From the NCBI RefSeq assembly GCF_002287505.1, contig NZ_CP019688.1, positions 1,352,674-1,416,673 on the forward strand: a stretch of 64,000 bases of DNA, written 5' to 3'. The DNA comes from Corynebacterium glaucum (GTDB lineage Bacteria > Actinomycetota > Actinomycetes > Mycobacteriales > Mycobacteriaceae). This document shows, one piece after another, positions 28,763-36,830 of the stretch (position 1 is its first letter; each line of letters begins with the position of its first letter). The translations under genes and the position numbers were made by a program. The notes under the pieces were generated by a model. The model made no database searches. It was not told the origin of the DNA and saw nothing but the letters and a program-made list of their open reading frames with translations.

Positions 28763-30787
28763 TCACCCGATGTCGATCGGGTTGACCTGGATGCGCAGTG
28801 GCAGCTCCTGTTTGCGCGCCCCGCGGTTCACCGCACCCGCGCGCAGCGCTTTGCCCAGCGCCGTGCGGCTCGCCAATGGCACCCGCACCAGCATGCGTTG
28901 CGCCGGCCCATGCTCCCTCGTGTCCCACTCCCCCGGCAGGTGCGTGCCCCCCGGCAGATCGACCGGGCCGAGCAGTTCGGCGTGCTCGGGCAGATCGACG
29001 TGCGCAAAGAAGTCGGTAAGCGCGTCGGACGGGGCGTCGATAAGCGCAATGTGCACCGCTGGAGGGAAGCGAGCGTCGCGACGCTGCGCAAGCTCAAGCT
29101 CGGCAAACCCCGGCATGTCCCAGCGGATCAGGTGCTGCACGGCCGGGGCCGCAGGGTCGGCGACTATCACCACCTCCCCGCCCGCAGCATGGGGCTCGAC
29201 CAGGGTCGCGGCGGCAGCCCATTTCGCAAACGCATCCTCTACCGCGCGCAGGTCCGGCCGCCCCACAAGCGCCCAGGTATCCAGCAGTATCGCCGCGCCG
29301 TAGCTTTGCTTATCGACGCCCCCTTCTACCCGCGGTTCCGCTCCCGGAGTCGCCACCACGATGGCGGGCGCAGCCGGAACGGTGTCGCGGACCTTTTCAC
29401 CCCAGGACGTGATCACGCGGTGTTTCGGGAACGCGCGGCCGAGTTCCTCCGCGGTGCGCTCGGTACCCAGCACCACGGCGCGGACTTTGCGGGAGCCGCA
29501 GACCGGGCACACGTGCTGCGCGTCCATGCGGCCACACCAGCGGCAGGTTGGCGCGGCGGCCTCGCCGCCCTCCGGGAGGCCGAGCGGGCCATTGCACCAG
29601 CGGCACCGCGACGGGGCACGGCAGTTCCCGCAGGCCAGCGTTTGGATGTAGCCGGTGCGCGGCACATGGAAGAGCACGGGCTTGCCGCGCTCGAGCGCCT
29701 TTGTCGCCGCCTGGAACGCCACCGACGGCAGGCGAGCCTGGCGGGCGCGGGGGTCGCGCTCCAGCTCGAAGTCGGAGTCGCCCGCGGCGTGGATGTGGGG
29801 CGCGCGGGTACGCAGCGTCTCGCGAGGGGCGGTCAGGCTGTGCATCCACCCCGATTCGACGAGCAGCTGCGCCTCGGCGGTGCGGGTGTGGCCGCCAATG
29901 ATCAGCGAAGTCTGCTCGAGCGCGGCGCGGGTAGTAGCCACCTCGCGGGCGTGGAAATAGGGCTCGCGCGGGTCGACGAGGTTGTCGTCGCCGTCGAACA
30001 TCACCGCAATGAGGCGGAGATCGACGAGCGGTGCAAATGCGGCCGAGCGGGTGCCGACCACGATGCGCGCTTGGCCGTGCAGCACGGACAGGTAGCGCGA
30101 GTAGCGCGCTTGGGGGCCTTGGGAGGCGGTGAGCGTGGTTATCTGTTTCGCGCCGACACTGTCTCGCAGTGCTGCTGCAACGCGATCCACGTCGCGTTGG
30201 TCTGGCACAACGATCAGGGCGCTTCCGCCCTCGATGGCTACCTTCGCGGCCAGCGCCGATAGCGCCGCCGCCCAGTCGTCGCCAGGCGCGACCTGCCAGG
30301 CGGCGCGGGCGACCTTGCCGGCGAGCACCGCGTCCACGAAGGACTCCCCATAGGAGTACGCACTCCACGCGGAGAGATCAGGCTCTTGGGTTTCGCTAAG
30401 GTCGCTCCACGGCGTGTTGGTGTCGGTTTCCTCTGCCTTGGCGTGGCGCGCGGGAATCGCTGCCCGGTAGAGGTCGGATCGGGTGCCGGCGTAGCGGTTG
30501 GCCAGGTCGTCGATAAGCATGCGGAGCTGCTCCGGCGCGACGACTTCCGGGGAGATGACTCTCTCGATGAACCTGAGCTTGCCCTGGTGGGCGGTGGCTG
30601 AGGCGCGTTCGAGCACGAGCGCGTCGACGAGGCGACCGGCAAAGCGGATGCGAACCTTCACCCCGGGCTGAGCCGCGCTGGAGTCGGCTTCGGTGACGAG
30701 GTAGTCGAAGGGGCGGTCGAGGTGTGCGAGCCCAAGCAGCGGCAGTACCCGCACCACGGGTAACGAAGCAGCCTGAGCATTGGACAT
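28763..30787 (-). CDS. priA: PriA-like primosomal protein, probably without helicase activity
   Basis: Replication-restart protein of 674 residues, shorter than E. coli PriA. The N-terminal DNA-binding domain and the zinc region are clear: four CxxC pairs, CGNC, CRWC, CRWC and CPVC. The helicase motifs are degenerate. The position of Walker A reads QVAPGDDWAAAL without GKT, and the DEAH region reads MFDGDDN. This is typical of actinobacterial PriA, so a structural role is more likely than unwinding. Three copies of the dispersed repeat lie in this gene. TAGGAT 8 nt before the ATG suggests a leaderless start. Confidence 0.92.
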   Translation of the reverse strand: MSNAQAASLPVVRVLPLLGLAHLDRPFDYLVTEADSSAAQPGVKVRIRFAGRLVDALVLERASATAHQGKLRFIERVISPEVVAPEQLRMLIDDLANRYAGTRSDLYRAAIPARHAKAEETDTNTPWSDLSETQEPDLSAWSAYSYGESFVDAVLAGKVARAAWQVAPGDDWAAALSALAAKVAIEGGSALIVVPDQRDVDRVAAALRDSVGAKQITTLTASQGPQARYSRYLSVLHGQARIVVGTRSAAFAPLVDLRLIAVMFDGDDNLVDPREPYFHAREVATTRAALEQTSLIIGGHTRTAEAQLLVESGWMHSLTAPRETLRTRAPHIHAAGDSDFELERDPRARQARLPSVAFQAATKALERGKPVLFHVPRTGYIQTLACGNCRAPSRCRWCNGPLGLPEGGEAAAPTCRWCGRMDAQHVCPVCGSRKVRAVVLGTERTAEELGRAFPKHRVITSWGEKVRDTVPAAPAIVVATPGAEPRVEGGVDKQSYGAAILLDTWALVGRPDLRAVEDAFAKWAAAATLVEPHAAGGEVVIVADPAAPAVQHLIRWDMPGFAELELAQRRDARFPPAVHIALIDAPSDALTDFFAHVDLPEHAELLGPVDLPGGTHLPGEWDTREHGPAQRMLVRVPLASRTALGKALRAGAVNRGARKQELPLRIQVNPIDIG
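29035..29045 (-). repeat. dispersed repeat GCTTATCGACG, copy 6
   Basis: Exact core on the minus strand, preceded by CATTGC and followed by CCCCGTCC. In priA, read Leu-Ile-Asp. Confidence 0.7.
29308..29318 (+). repeat. dispersed repeat GCTTATCGACG, copy 7
   Basis: Exact core, preceded by TAGCTTT and followed by CCCCCTTCTACC. In priA, read Val-Asp-Lys on the coding strand, in a poorly conserved loop. Confidence 0.75.
30508..30518 (-). repeat. dispersed repeat GCTTATCGACG, copy 8
   Basis: Exact core on the minus strand, in priA, read Leu-Ile-Asp. Flanks (CGCAT before, ACCTGG after) fit the consensus poorly, so this copy could be coincidental. Confidence 0.5.
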
Positions 30788-30795
30788 GGAGGTTG

Positions 30796-30801
30796 ATCCT
30801 A
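30796..30801 (-). promoter_or_regulatory. putative -10 box (TAGGAT), leaderless promoter of priA
   Basis: TAGGAT on the minus strand, 8 nt before the ATG at 30787. Confidence 0.5.
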
Positions 30802-30839
30802 GTGCAGCGGCGACACTGGGCCTGTGCCGTATTGAGTAC

Positions 30840-30885
30840 TCTAGTTAATGCTGGGTTGAGTGCAGGAATAACTAGACCTTAAGAT
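30840..30885 (+). promoter_or_regulatory. promoter with flanking inverted repeat upstream of the polysaccharide deacetylase gene
   Basis: TTGAGT (30856-30861) and TAAGAT (30880-30885), 18 nt apart, form a promoter that would start near 30892. An 8-bp inverted repeat TCTAGTTA (30840-30847) / TAACTAGA (30869-30876) brackets the -35 box, and TTGAGT is repeated at about 30833. The arrangement suggests an operator for a dimeric regulator. Confidence 0.45.
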
Positions 30886-30953
30886 AAGCTGCCTATGCAC
30901 TGTATGTTGGCCGTCACGCGCGGCGACTAGTTTCTACATTTATAAGGACAACT

Positions 30954-31808
30954 ATGAATTTCTTGCAGCCGGTGTTTGCCACTCTGGCAGCCCTTGCCCT
31001 ATTGCTGGGCATTCCAGGCCAAAGCTCGTCGTCTTCGTCGTCTCGACCGGCTCCGGCGCCTACGACCACTGCTACCTCGGCGCCATCTACGGAGCCGTCC
31101 TCGGCACCATCTACGGAGCCGTCTTCAGAGCCATCTTCGGAGCCGTCGACCGAGCCCGCAGCTCCAGCACCCACCCCGGCCGCCGACTGCAGCAACTGCG
31201 TCGCCCTGACCTACGACGACGGCCCGATGCCCGGCACCACCGATGCAATCCTGGACATCTACGCCAGCCGCGGTGTCAAGGCAAGCTTCTTCATGATTGG
31301 CCAGAACGTGGCTGAGCACCCGGAGCTGGCTCGCCGAGTGAAGGACGAAGGCCACACCGTGGGCAACCACAGCTACAACCACCTGCGCCTTCCGGAGCAC
31401 CCGGACAAGAAGATCTGGAACGAGCTCTTCGCCACCAACTGGGAGATCCAGGAGCAGACCGGCGTTGAAGCGAAGTGGATGCGCCCGCCGTACACCGACT
31501 ACGACGGCCGCGTCACCGAGGCGTCTCGCGACGCAGGCCTGTCCGTGACCGCATGGGATGTGGACACCGCCGACTGGGAGCACAAGAACCCGGAGCGCAC
31601 CTGCAAGACCGTGCTCGACCAGGCCAAGGGCGGCTCCATCGTGGTCATGCACGACGTTCACAAGGAAACCGTAGCGTCGACCGAGTGCATCATTGACGGC
31701 CTCCTTGCGAAGGGCCTCGTTCCAGTCACCCTGGACCAGCTCGTGCCGAACCCGACCCCGGGCACCGTCTACCGCACCCGCACCGACTTCGACGCCTTCA
31801 GCAACTAG
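30954..31808 (+). CDS. secreted or membrane-anchored polysaccharide deacetylase (NodB domain)
   Basis: Carbohydrate esterase family 4 protein of 284 residues, likely removing N-acetyl groups from peptidoglycan or another surface glycan outside the cell. A hydrophobic N-terminus (about 5-20) is followed by a low-complexity Ser/Pro/Thr/Glu stalk (24-76) and the NodB domain: TYDDGP at 86-91, metal ligands H139 and H143 in GNHSYNH, RPPY at 177-180, WDVDTADW at 201-208 and catalytic H233 in VVMHD. No basic n-region and no lipobox are seen, so cleavage or anchoring is open. ATG follows AAGGA. It has no counterpart between priA and metK in C. glutamicum as I know it. Confidence 0.9.
   Translation: MNFLQPVFATLAALALLLGIPGQSSSSSSSRPAPAPTTTATSAPSTEPSSAPSTEPSSEPSSEPSTEPAAPAPTPAADCSNCVALTYDDGPMPGTTDAILDIYASRGVKASFFMIGQNVAEHPELARRVKDEGHTVGNHSYNHLRLPEHPDKKIWNELFATNWEIQEQTGVEAKWMRPPYTDYDGRVTEASRDAGLSVTAWDVDTADWEHKNPERTCKTVLDQAKGGSIVVMHDVHKETVASTECIIDGLLAKGLVPVTLDQLVPNPTPGTVYRTRTDFDAFSN
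31073..31160 (+). repeat. imperfect tandem repeats encoding the Ser/Pro/Glu stalk
   Basis: Short units around GGAGCCGTC and GGCACCATC, each a multiple of 3 nt, encode S-T/S-E-P-S-S-type repeats (residues about 40-69 of the deacetylase). Changes in copy number would keep the frame and alter stalk length. Confidence 0.6.
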
Positions 31809-31842
31809 ATTTCACTAGAAGCCGAGCCGAGTTCACCGCTCA

Positions 31843-31871
31843 GCCGCCGTGGCGCTTTCCGTCGCGGCGGC
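31843..31871 (+). terminator. possible terminator after the deacetylase gene
   Basis: 7-bp GC stem GCCGCCG / CGGCGGC with a 15-nt loop followed by CTTTCGCCTT. The T-rich tail is poor. The rest of the 178-bp gap before the next gene holds only the -10 box at 31973. Confidence 0.4.
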
Positions 31872-31972
31872 TTTCGCCTTCGCTGTTCCCGGTCGCTTTC
31901 TCTCCAGCCACCGCCCAACCGGCAGACCTACTGCCGAATCTCACCACGGGCCGCGCGTATGCGCAACGTCCG

Positions 31973-31978
31973 TAAACT
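31973..31978 (+). promoter_or_regulatory. putative -10 box (TAAACT), leaderless promoter
   Basis: TAAACT, 8 nt before the ATG at 31987. An AAGG directly before the ATG is too close to act as a normal Shine-Dalgarno. Confidence 0.5.
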
Positions 31979-31986
31979 CTCAAGGC

Positions 31987-32364
31987 ATGAGCGAGAATTC
32001 GACATTTGACATCGACAAGCCGTCTGAACGCCGCGGCTGGCAGCATGCCACGCCATACCTCATGTTCGCGGCGTACGTGCTCGGCCCTCTCATCCTCATC
32101 CCCACATTCGGCGGGCAGCGGGCCGTCGTCCCAGTGCTCATCCTCATCTTCGCAACCGCGGCGATCGCCGGGTTCGTCGACGGCTTGACGTACCGCTTCA
32201 CCTGGTCGCTGCCCATTCTCACGGGCTTCGGGTTCGGCGTCGCCAGGTGGCTGTACTTCAACGACGAGACCTTCATCTACGCCCTGGGGTGCACGGTGGT
32301 TGCGGCCGCCGCGGCAGCCGTAGGCCAGCAGGTAGCAGCACACCGCTTGTCGACGAAAGGCTGA
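31987..32364 (+). CDS. small four-helix membrane protein, function unknown
   Basis: 125 residues. A polar N-terminus (about 20) precedes four hydrophobic segments starting near YLMFAAYVLGPLILIP, VVPVLILIFATAAIAG, LPILTGFGFGVARWLY and ALGCTVVAAAAAAVG. I do not recognise a family. The longer upstream frame is not used because a good -10 box sits 8 nt before this ATG. It is separated by only 5 bp from the next gene, so the two are probably co-expressed and may act together. Confidence 0.75.
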   Translation: MSENSTFDIDKPSERRGWQHATPYLMFAAYVLGPLILIPTFGGQRAVVPVLILIFATAAIAGFVDGLTYRFTWSLPILTGFGFGVARWLYFNDETFIYALGCTVVAAAAAAVGQQVAAHRLSTKG

Positions 32365-32369
32365 CCGAC

Positions 32370-33299
32370 GTGGAAACCTGGAATCTTCAACACCCAGAGC
32401 ACGGGCGCATCGAAATCCGCACCGGCTTCGACAACGAGTTCCTCGCCGAGGACCCTTCGTGGCCGGAGCAGCTGCCTGAGCGCTTTGCCAAGGATCCCGA
32501 TGCGATCACGCCGGTGCCAGCCTACGGCTCGCCGTGGCAGCGTGTGCGGGCGCTAAAGAATAAGCCCCCGACGCGCGTCGAGGTGCGCGTCGACGACAAG
32601 GTGCAAAACCAATACGCAGACCTCGACTCCGGGCGCGTCCCGCTGTTCGGCACGGGACCGGGTGAGACCCTCCCGCCGATGATGCACATTGGCATCGACC
32701 GCGCTAAGCCGCACCTGAAACTGGTGGTAAGCCCATTCAAGGAGCTGCTGCAGGTGGAGTTCCGCGAAGGCGACCGAGTTGTCGAGTTTGACCCGCCGGA
32801 GGGTACCCGCGGCGAGAAGCGGCGCGACGCGATGCAGTCGAGCTCGTTCAAGCGCACCGTCATCCCGATGCTAGAGGGGTTGGGTAAGGGTGCGTGGGCG
32901 GTCATCGTGCTGCTGCTCGCACCTGTGATCTCCCGCTTCTTCGACTGGCTAGGCCAATACCTCCCCGACTGGCAGATGCCAGACATCACGCTGCCTCACC
33001 TCGACCTGCCGATACCGAACTTGCCGCAGCTTGACCTGCCTAGCCCGAACTGGCCCGGTCTCAACCTCCCGGATCGTCCCGAGATGCCCATGTGGATCGA
33101 GTGGCTGGTCGAGTATTCGGGCATCTGGGGGCCGGTGGCGTTGGGCATCGTGGTCGGCATCCTGGCACTTCGCAATCACCGCAAGTCGGAGGCCGAAAAG
33201 GCGCGGTGGGACCAAGCACGCGCAGAGGCCACGCGCAATGAAGCAGCCGCTGCCGATGCGGCGCCGGAGGAGGAAACGACGTCGCACGGGCCGTCGTAA
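32370..33299 (+). CDS. unrecognised two-helix membrane protein with Leu-Pro-rich repeats
   Basis: 309 residues. Residues 1-160 look soluble, with beta-rich segments (HLKLVVSPFKELLQVEFREG). A first helix (about 173-190) is followed by a Leu/Pro/Asp/Asn repeat at 203-240 (LPHLDLPIPNLPQLDLPSPN, then WPGLNLPDRP), a second helix (about 252-268) and a charged, Ala/Glu-rich tail. I recognise no enzyme motif. If the N-terminus is cytosolic, the repeat would be an extracytoplasmic loop of about 60 residues. GTG at 32370 has AAAGG 9 nt upstream; the longer open frame overlaps the previous gene. Ends 12 bp from convergent metK. Confidence 0.7.
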   Translation: METWNLQHPEHGRIEIRTGFDNEFLAEDPSWPEQLPERFAKDPDAITPVPAYGSPWQRVRALKNKPPTRVEVRVDDKVQNQYADLDSGRVPLFGTGPGETLPPMMHIGIDRAKPHLKLVVSPFKELLQVEFREGDRVVEFDPPEGTRGEKRRDAMQSSSFKRTVIPMLEGLGKGAWAVIVLLLAPVISRFFDWLGQYLPDWQMPDITLPHLDLPIPNLPQLDLPSPNWPGLNLPDRPEMPMWIEWLVEYSGIWGPVALGIVVGILALRNHRKSEAEKARWDQARAEATRNEAAAADAAPEEETTSHGPS

Positions 33300-33311
33300 A
33301 GCGAACTGCTT

Positions 33312-34550
33312 TTAGGCCCCGGCTGCTGCCTTGAGATCCTCGACCTTGTTGAGCTGCTCCCAAGGCAGGTCTAGATCGGTGCGGCCGAAATGGCCGTAGG
33401 TCGCGGTCTGGGCGTAGATGGGGCGCAGCAGGTCGAGCTCGCGGATGATCGCGTCGGGGCGCAGGTCGAAGACCTTGTCCACGGCCTGCTGGATGGACTC
33501 GTTGGTCTGGCCCTCGGCGGCGGTGCCGAAGGACTCAACGTAGAGCCCGACCGGGTTCGCGCGGCCGATGGCGTAGGCGACCTGCACCTCGACGCGGTCT
33601 GCAAGACCCGCTGCGACAATGTTCTTGGCCACCCAACGCATGGCGTACGCGGCGGAGCGGTCCACCTTTGATGGGTCCTTGCCGGAGAACGCGCCGCCGC
33701 CGTGGCGGGCCATGCCGCCGTAGGTGTCCACGATGATCTTGCGGCCGGTGAGTCCTGCATCGCCCATCGGGCCGCCGAGCACGAACGAACCGGACGGATT
33801 GACCAGCAGCTTCGTCTCTTCCGAGTAGAACTGCTCCAAGCCCGCGTCCTTGATCACCCACTCGAGGACGTGGGTGCGCATTGCATCGGCGAGTGCCGTA
33901 CCGGTGAAGTCTGGGTCGTGCTGCGTAGAGATGACCACGGTGTCCAAGTAAACGGGGCGCTCGCCGTCGTAGGCGAAGGTGACCTGGGTCTTGCCGTCCG
34001 GGCGCAGACCGCTGACGATGCCCTCATGGCGCACCTGGCTCAGGCGGCGCGACAGGCGGTGCGCCGTGGCGATCGGCAGCGGCATGTACTCCGGGGTCTC
34101 GTTCGTGGCGTAGCCGAACATGAGACCCTGGTCGCCGGCGCCGGACTGGGCGAGCTCTTCAGCGTCACCGAACTCGCGCACCTCCTGCGAGGTGGTCACG
34201 CCTGCGGCGATCTCCTCGGACTGGTCGCCGATGGCCACGTTCACGCCGCAGGTGTGGCCGTCGAAACCCACCTCGGAAGAGGTGAACCCGATCTCTACGA
34301 GCCGCTCGCGCACAATGCGGGCGATGTTGGAGTACGCGGAAGTGCGCACCTCCCCCACCACGTGCACCTGACCGGTGGTCACCAGCGTCTCCACCGCGAC
34401 GCGCGAGCTCGGGTCCTGCGAGAGCATGTCGTCGAGGATGGCATCCGAGATCGAGTCGCAGATCTTGTCCGGGTGGCCCTCGGTCACGGACTCGGAGGTG
34501 AACAGGCGGTAGAACTCGCCTGTGGTGCTTGCGGCGCTAGTTGCAGACAA
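33312..34550 (-). CDS. metK: S-adenosylmethionine synthetase
   Basis: Makes SAM from methionine and ATP. 412 residues with [22 protein letters not shown] (in part), [18 protein letters not shown] and [19 protein letters not shown], the phosphate-binding loop. The chosen start is TTG at 34550, the only in-frame start giving the usual short N-terminus, though its ribosome binding site is weak. The 94-bp region before it has no recognisable SAM riboswitch or clear McbR box. GGTCTA / TAGACC half-sites occur about 60 bp apart there but are not convincing. Confidence 0.96.
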   Translation of the reverse strand: MSATSAASTTGEFYRLFTSESVTEGHPDKICDSISDAILDDMLSQDPSSRVAVETLVTTGQVHVVGEVRTSAYSNIARIVRERLVEIGFTSSEVGFDGHTCGVNVAIGDQSEEIAAGVTTSQEVREFGDAEELAQSGAGDQGLMFGYATNETPEYMPLPIATAHRLSRRLSQVRHEGIVSGLRPDGKTQVTFAYDGERPVYLDTVVISTQHDPDFTGTALADAMRTHVLEWVIKDAGLEQFYSEETKLLVNPSGSFVLGGPMGDAGLTGRKIIVDTYGGMARHGGGAFSGKDPSKVDRSAAYAMRWVAKNIVAAGLADRVEVQVAYAIGRANPVGLYVESFGTAAEGQTNESIQQAVDKVFDLRPDAIIRELDLLRPIYAQTATYGHFGRTDLDLPWEQLNKVEDLKAAAGA

Positions 34551-34644
34551 AGCAGTCTCACACTTTCAAAACGATGGGGTCTACGAAGAGATTTCGTTGC
34601 CGGCCTCGAAGCGGGCCGAATGCAATCACGATAGACCAAGCTGT

Positions 34645-35922
34645 CTAACTCTGCAAAGTAGAGTCCCAGTAGCGCTCCACCGCGTCTAAGATCTGCACGG
34701 CGACGACTTGCTTCGACCCATCCTGCACCGGGGTCTCCGACCCGTCCGCCCCAAGGATCCAACCACTATTGCGCTCCTCCCCGAACACCTTCCCGCCGGC
34801 GACCGAGTTCACCATCAACAGGTCCGCACCCTTGCGCTCCAGCTTCGCGCGGCCGTACTCCAGCGGGTTGTCCGTCTCCGCAGCAAAGCCCACAATCACG
34901 GTGTCAGCGCCAGAAGCATTTCGCTTATCGACGAGTCCTTTGAGAATGTCAGGGTTTTCCACCAAACGAATCGTCGAGAGCGCATCATCAGCGCTCCCCT
35001 TCTTCAGCTTCGAATCCGCCTCGTGCTCTGGGCGATAGTCCGCGACGGCTGCGGTCATGATGATCAGGTCCGCATCGTCCGCGCGTTCTTGCATCGCTGC
35101 CTCCATCTCGCGGGTGGAGCGCACGCGCACGATCTCGGCTCCCGCCGGGGTGTTTAGCTCGGCGGTGTTGCCAGCGACGATCGTGACTTCGGCGCCGCGC
35201 TGCGCGGCCACTTCTGCAAGCGCGAACCCCTGCTTGCCCGACGAGCGATTGCCGATGTAGCGCACCGGGTCGATGTTCTCCTGCGTGCCACCGGCGCTGA
35301 TGAGAACGCGCTTCCCTGCCAGGCTGCGCGTAATCCTTCCGGTGGCTGCCACGGTGCGCGCGAGCTCCGCGATCTGGGCTGGTTCGAGCATGCGTCCCGG
35401 GCCGGTGTCTTTTCCGGTGAGCCGGCCATGGGCCGGGTCGAGCACCGTGTAGCCGAACGTGCGGAGAGTATCCACGTTCATTTGAGTCGCGGGCTTGAGC
35501 CACATCTCCGTATGCATTGCCGGGGCGATGACCACGGGGCACATTGCCACCAGAATCGTCGAGGTGAGCAGATCGTCAGCACGTCCGGCCGCGATGCGCG
35601 CCATCAAGTCCGCGGTCGCGGGAGCAACGACGATCAGATCCGCCTCTTGCCCCACGCGCACATGCTGCACCTCGTCAACTCGGGTGAATACACCGGTATC
35701 GACCGGGTTGCCGGATAACGCCTCGAATGTGGCCGCACCGACGAATTCCAATGCGTTCTCGGTCGGCACCAACCGCACATTCGCGCCCGATTCGGTGAAC
35801 TCGCGGACGAGGTGGCACGCCTTGTAGGCGGCAATACCGCCTGCAACGCCGATCACCACGTTCATGGGTCGCTGGGCAGCCACGCCATCTCCAACCTCGT
35901 TAGTCTGGCTCATCTCACTCAT
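34645..35922 (-). CDS. coaBC: bifunctional phosphopantothenoylcysteine decarboxylase / phosphopantothenate-cysteine ligase
   Basis: Two consecutive steps of coenzyme A synthesis. The N-terminal flavin-dependent CoaC domain has GVAGGIAAYKACHLVRE and VVIAPAMHTEMW. The C-terminal CoaB domain has VLISAGGTQENIDPVRYIGN and VGFAAETDNP. The product is about 425 residues. ATG at 35922 follows TAGACT by 8 nt (leaderless); ATG at 35913 is an alternative. A repeat copy encodes VDKR in a loop between the nucleotide-binding strands of the CoaB domain. Confidence 0.95.
   Translation of the reverse strand: MSEMSQTNEVGDGVAAQRPMNVVIGVAGGIAAYKACHLVREFTESGANVRLVPTENALEFVGAATFEALSGNPVDTGVFTRVDEVQHVRVGQEADLIVVAPATADLMARIAAGRADDLLTSTILVAMCPVVIAPAMHTEMWLKPATQMNVDTLRTFGYTVLDPAHGRLTGKDTGPGRMLEPAQIAELARTVAATGRITRSLAGKRVLISAGGTQENIDPVRYIGNRSSGKQGFALAEVAAQRGAEVTIVAGNTAELNTPAGAEIVRVRSTREMEAAMQERADDADLIIMTAAVADYRPEHEADSKLKKGSADDALSTIRLVENPDILKGLVDKRNASGADTVIVGFAAETDNPLEYGRAKLERKGADLLMVNSVAGGKVFGEERNSGWILGADGSETPVQDGSKQVVAVQILDAVERYWDSTLQS
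34923..34933 (+). repeat. dispersed repeat GCTTATCGACG, copy 9
   Basis: Exact core, preceded by AAGCATTTC and followed by AGTCCTTTGAG. In coaBC, opposite to the gene, read Val-Asp-Lys-Arg. Confidence 0.75.
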
Positions 35923-35930
35923 GCTGGCTA

Positions 35931-35936
35931 AGTCTA
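35931..35936 (-). promoter_or_regulatory. putative -10 box (TAGACT), leaderless promoter of coaBC
   Basis: TAGACT on the minus strand, 8 nt before the ATG at 35922, identical in sequence and spacing to the def promoter. Confidence 0.5.
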
Positions 35937-36060
35937 CGCAGCAGCGCACCGGCAGCCCGTTTGAAACGCACTCGCCATATTTCGGGTATGCGGCGGCTCT
36001 AGCTGCGTTAAACTTCGCCTACCAAACTGCCTTCACACTTCGTGCTTCAGGAGCAACACG

Positions 36061-36714
36061 TTGACGACCACTGATTTCCTCGCCCTCATCGGAGTCTTTG
36101 CCGCTGCGGTGGCGGTACCAGGCCCCGACGTTGTCCAGATCATTCGCTTCAGCGTGAAATCACGGGCATCCGGAATCGCTTGCGCCACTGGGATTATGGT
36201 TGGCTACGCAATCTGGATCGCAACCTCACTTCTGGGATTGAGCGCTCTTATGCAAGCAGCCCCTAACCTGTTGGCCGGATTGCAGCTGGTCGGTGGAGCG
36301 TATCTGCTGTACATGGGTATCAGTGCGGTGAGGAGCGGTTACTCGGCTTGGCGAAATGGAACCAAGGTCACTCTCCCCGGCAACGGCCACAGCCAGACGC
36401 TTGTAACCCGCACGGCTTTCGGCGTGGGTTTGGCGACGAATCTCTCTAACCCCAAGTCGGTCCTCTTCTTCGGAGCGGTTTTCGCTCAATTCATAACTCC
36501 GGGCATGGGGTGGGAATGGATGACGATCATCCTCATCACCCTTTTCGTGATCGGGCTGGTGATGTCAGTCGGGTTCGCGCTGCTAGTCGATCTTTTCGCA
36601 GGTCTACTCGCCCGGTGCGGGCACGTCGTCGACATGGTCACCGGTTCCATCTTCGTCGGTTTGGGCGCTTGGATGATGGCCGAAGGCGCCGTGAGCGTGA
36701 AGAGCAATCGCTGA
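36061..36714 (+). CDS. LysE/RhtB family amino acid exporter
   Basis: Membrane exporter of 217 residues with about six helices. The N-terminal family signature is present (AVAVPGPDVVQIIRFSVKSR), as is the mid-protein ATNLSNPKSVLFFGAVFAQF. Substrate is unknown; homoserine, threonine or other amino acids are exported by relatives. TTG start with AGGAG 7 nt upstream. It lies on the plus strand between coaBC and rpoZ, which I expect to be adjacent, so it looks like an insertion. TAAACT at 36009-36014 may be its -10 box. Confidence 0.88.
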   Translation: MTTTDFLALIGVFAAAVAVPGPDVVQIIRFSVKSRASGIACATGIMVGYAIWIATSLLGLSALMQAAPNLLAGLQLVGGAYLLYMGISAVRSGYSAWRNGTKVTLPGNGHSQTLVTRTAFGVGLATNLSNPKSVLFFGAVFAQFITPGMGWEWMTIILITLFVIGLVMSVGFALLVDLFAGLLARCGHVVDMVTGSIFVGLGAWMMAEGAVSVKSNR

Positions 36715-36765
36715 CTTCTGGCCGTTCACCGCTTTCTTCCTATCCCGCTTGGTGCAAAACGTCAA

Positions 36766-36792
36766 AGAGCCGACCCCAAAAGGGTCGGCTCT
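36766..36792. terminator. hairpin terminator between the LysE-type gene and rpoZ
   Basis: Perfect 11-bp stem AGAGCCGACCC / GGGTCGGCTCT with loop CAAAA. The minus-strand side runs into TTTGAC. It sits between the convergent ends and can serve both. Confidence 0.75.
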
Positions 36793-36830
36793 ACGCGCAT
36801 CACATTCCGCGGCGCGGAAAATCTGGGGGC

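Noticed and set aside
28727-30262. 511-codon open frame opposite priA
   Set aside because: Antisense shadow with Arg/His-rich composition.
34551-34644. SAM riboswitch or McbR operator upstream of metK
   Set aside because: The 94-bp gap lacks the SAM-I core, and the GGTCTA / TAGACC half-sites are about 60 bp apart instead of the close spacing expected for an McbR box.
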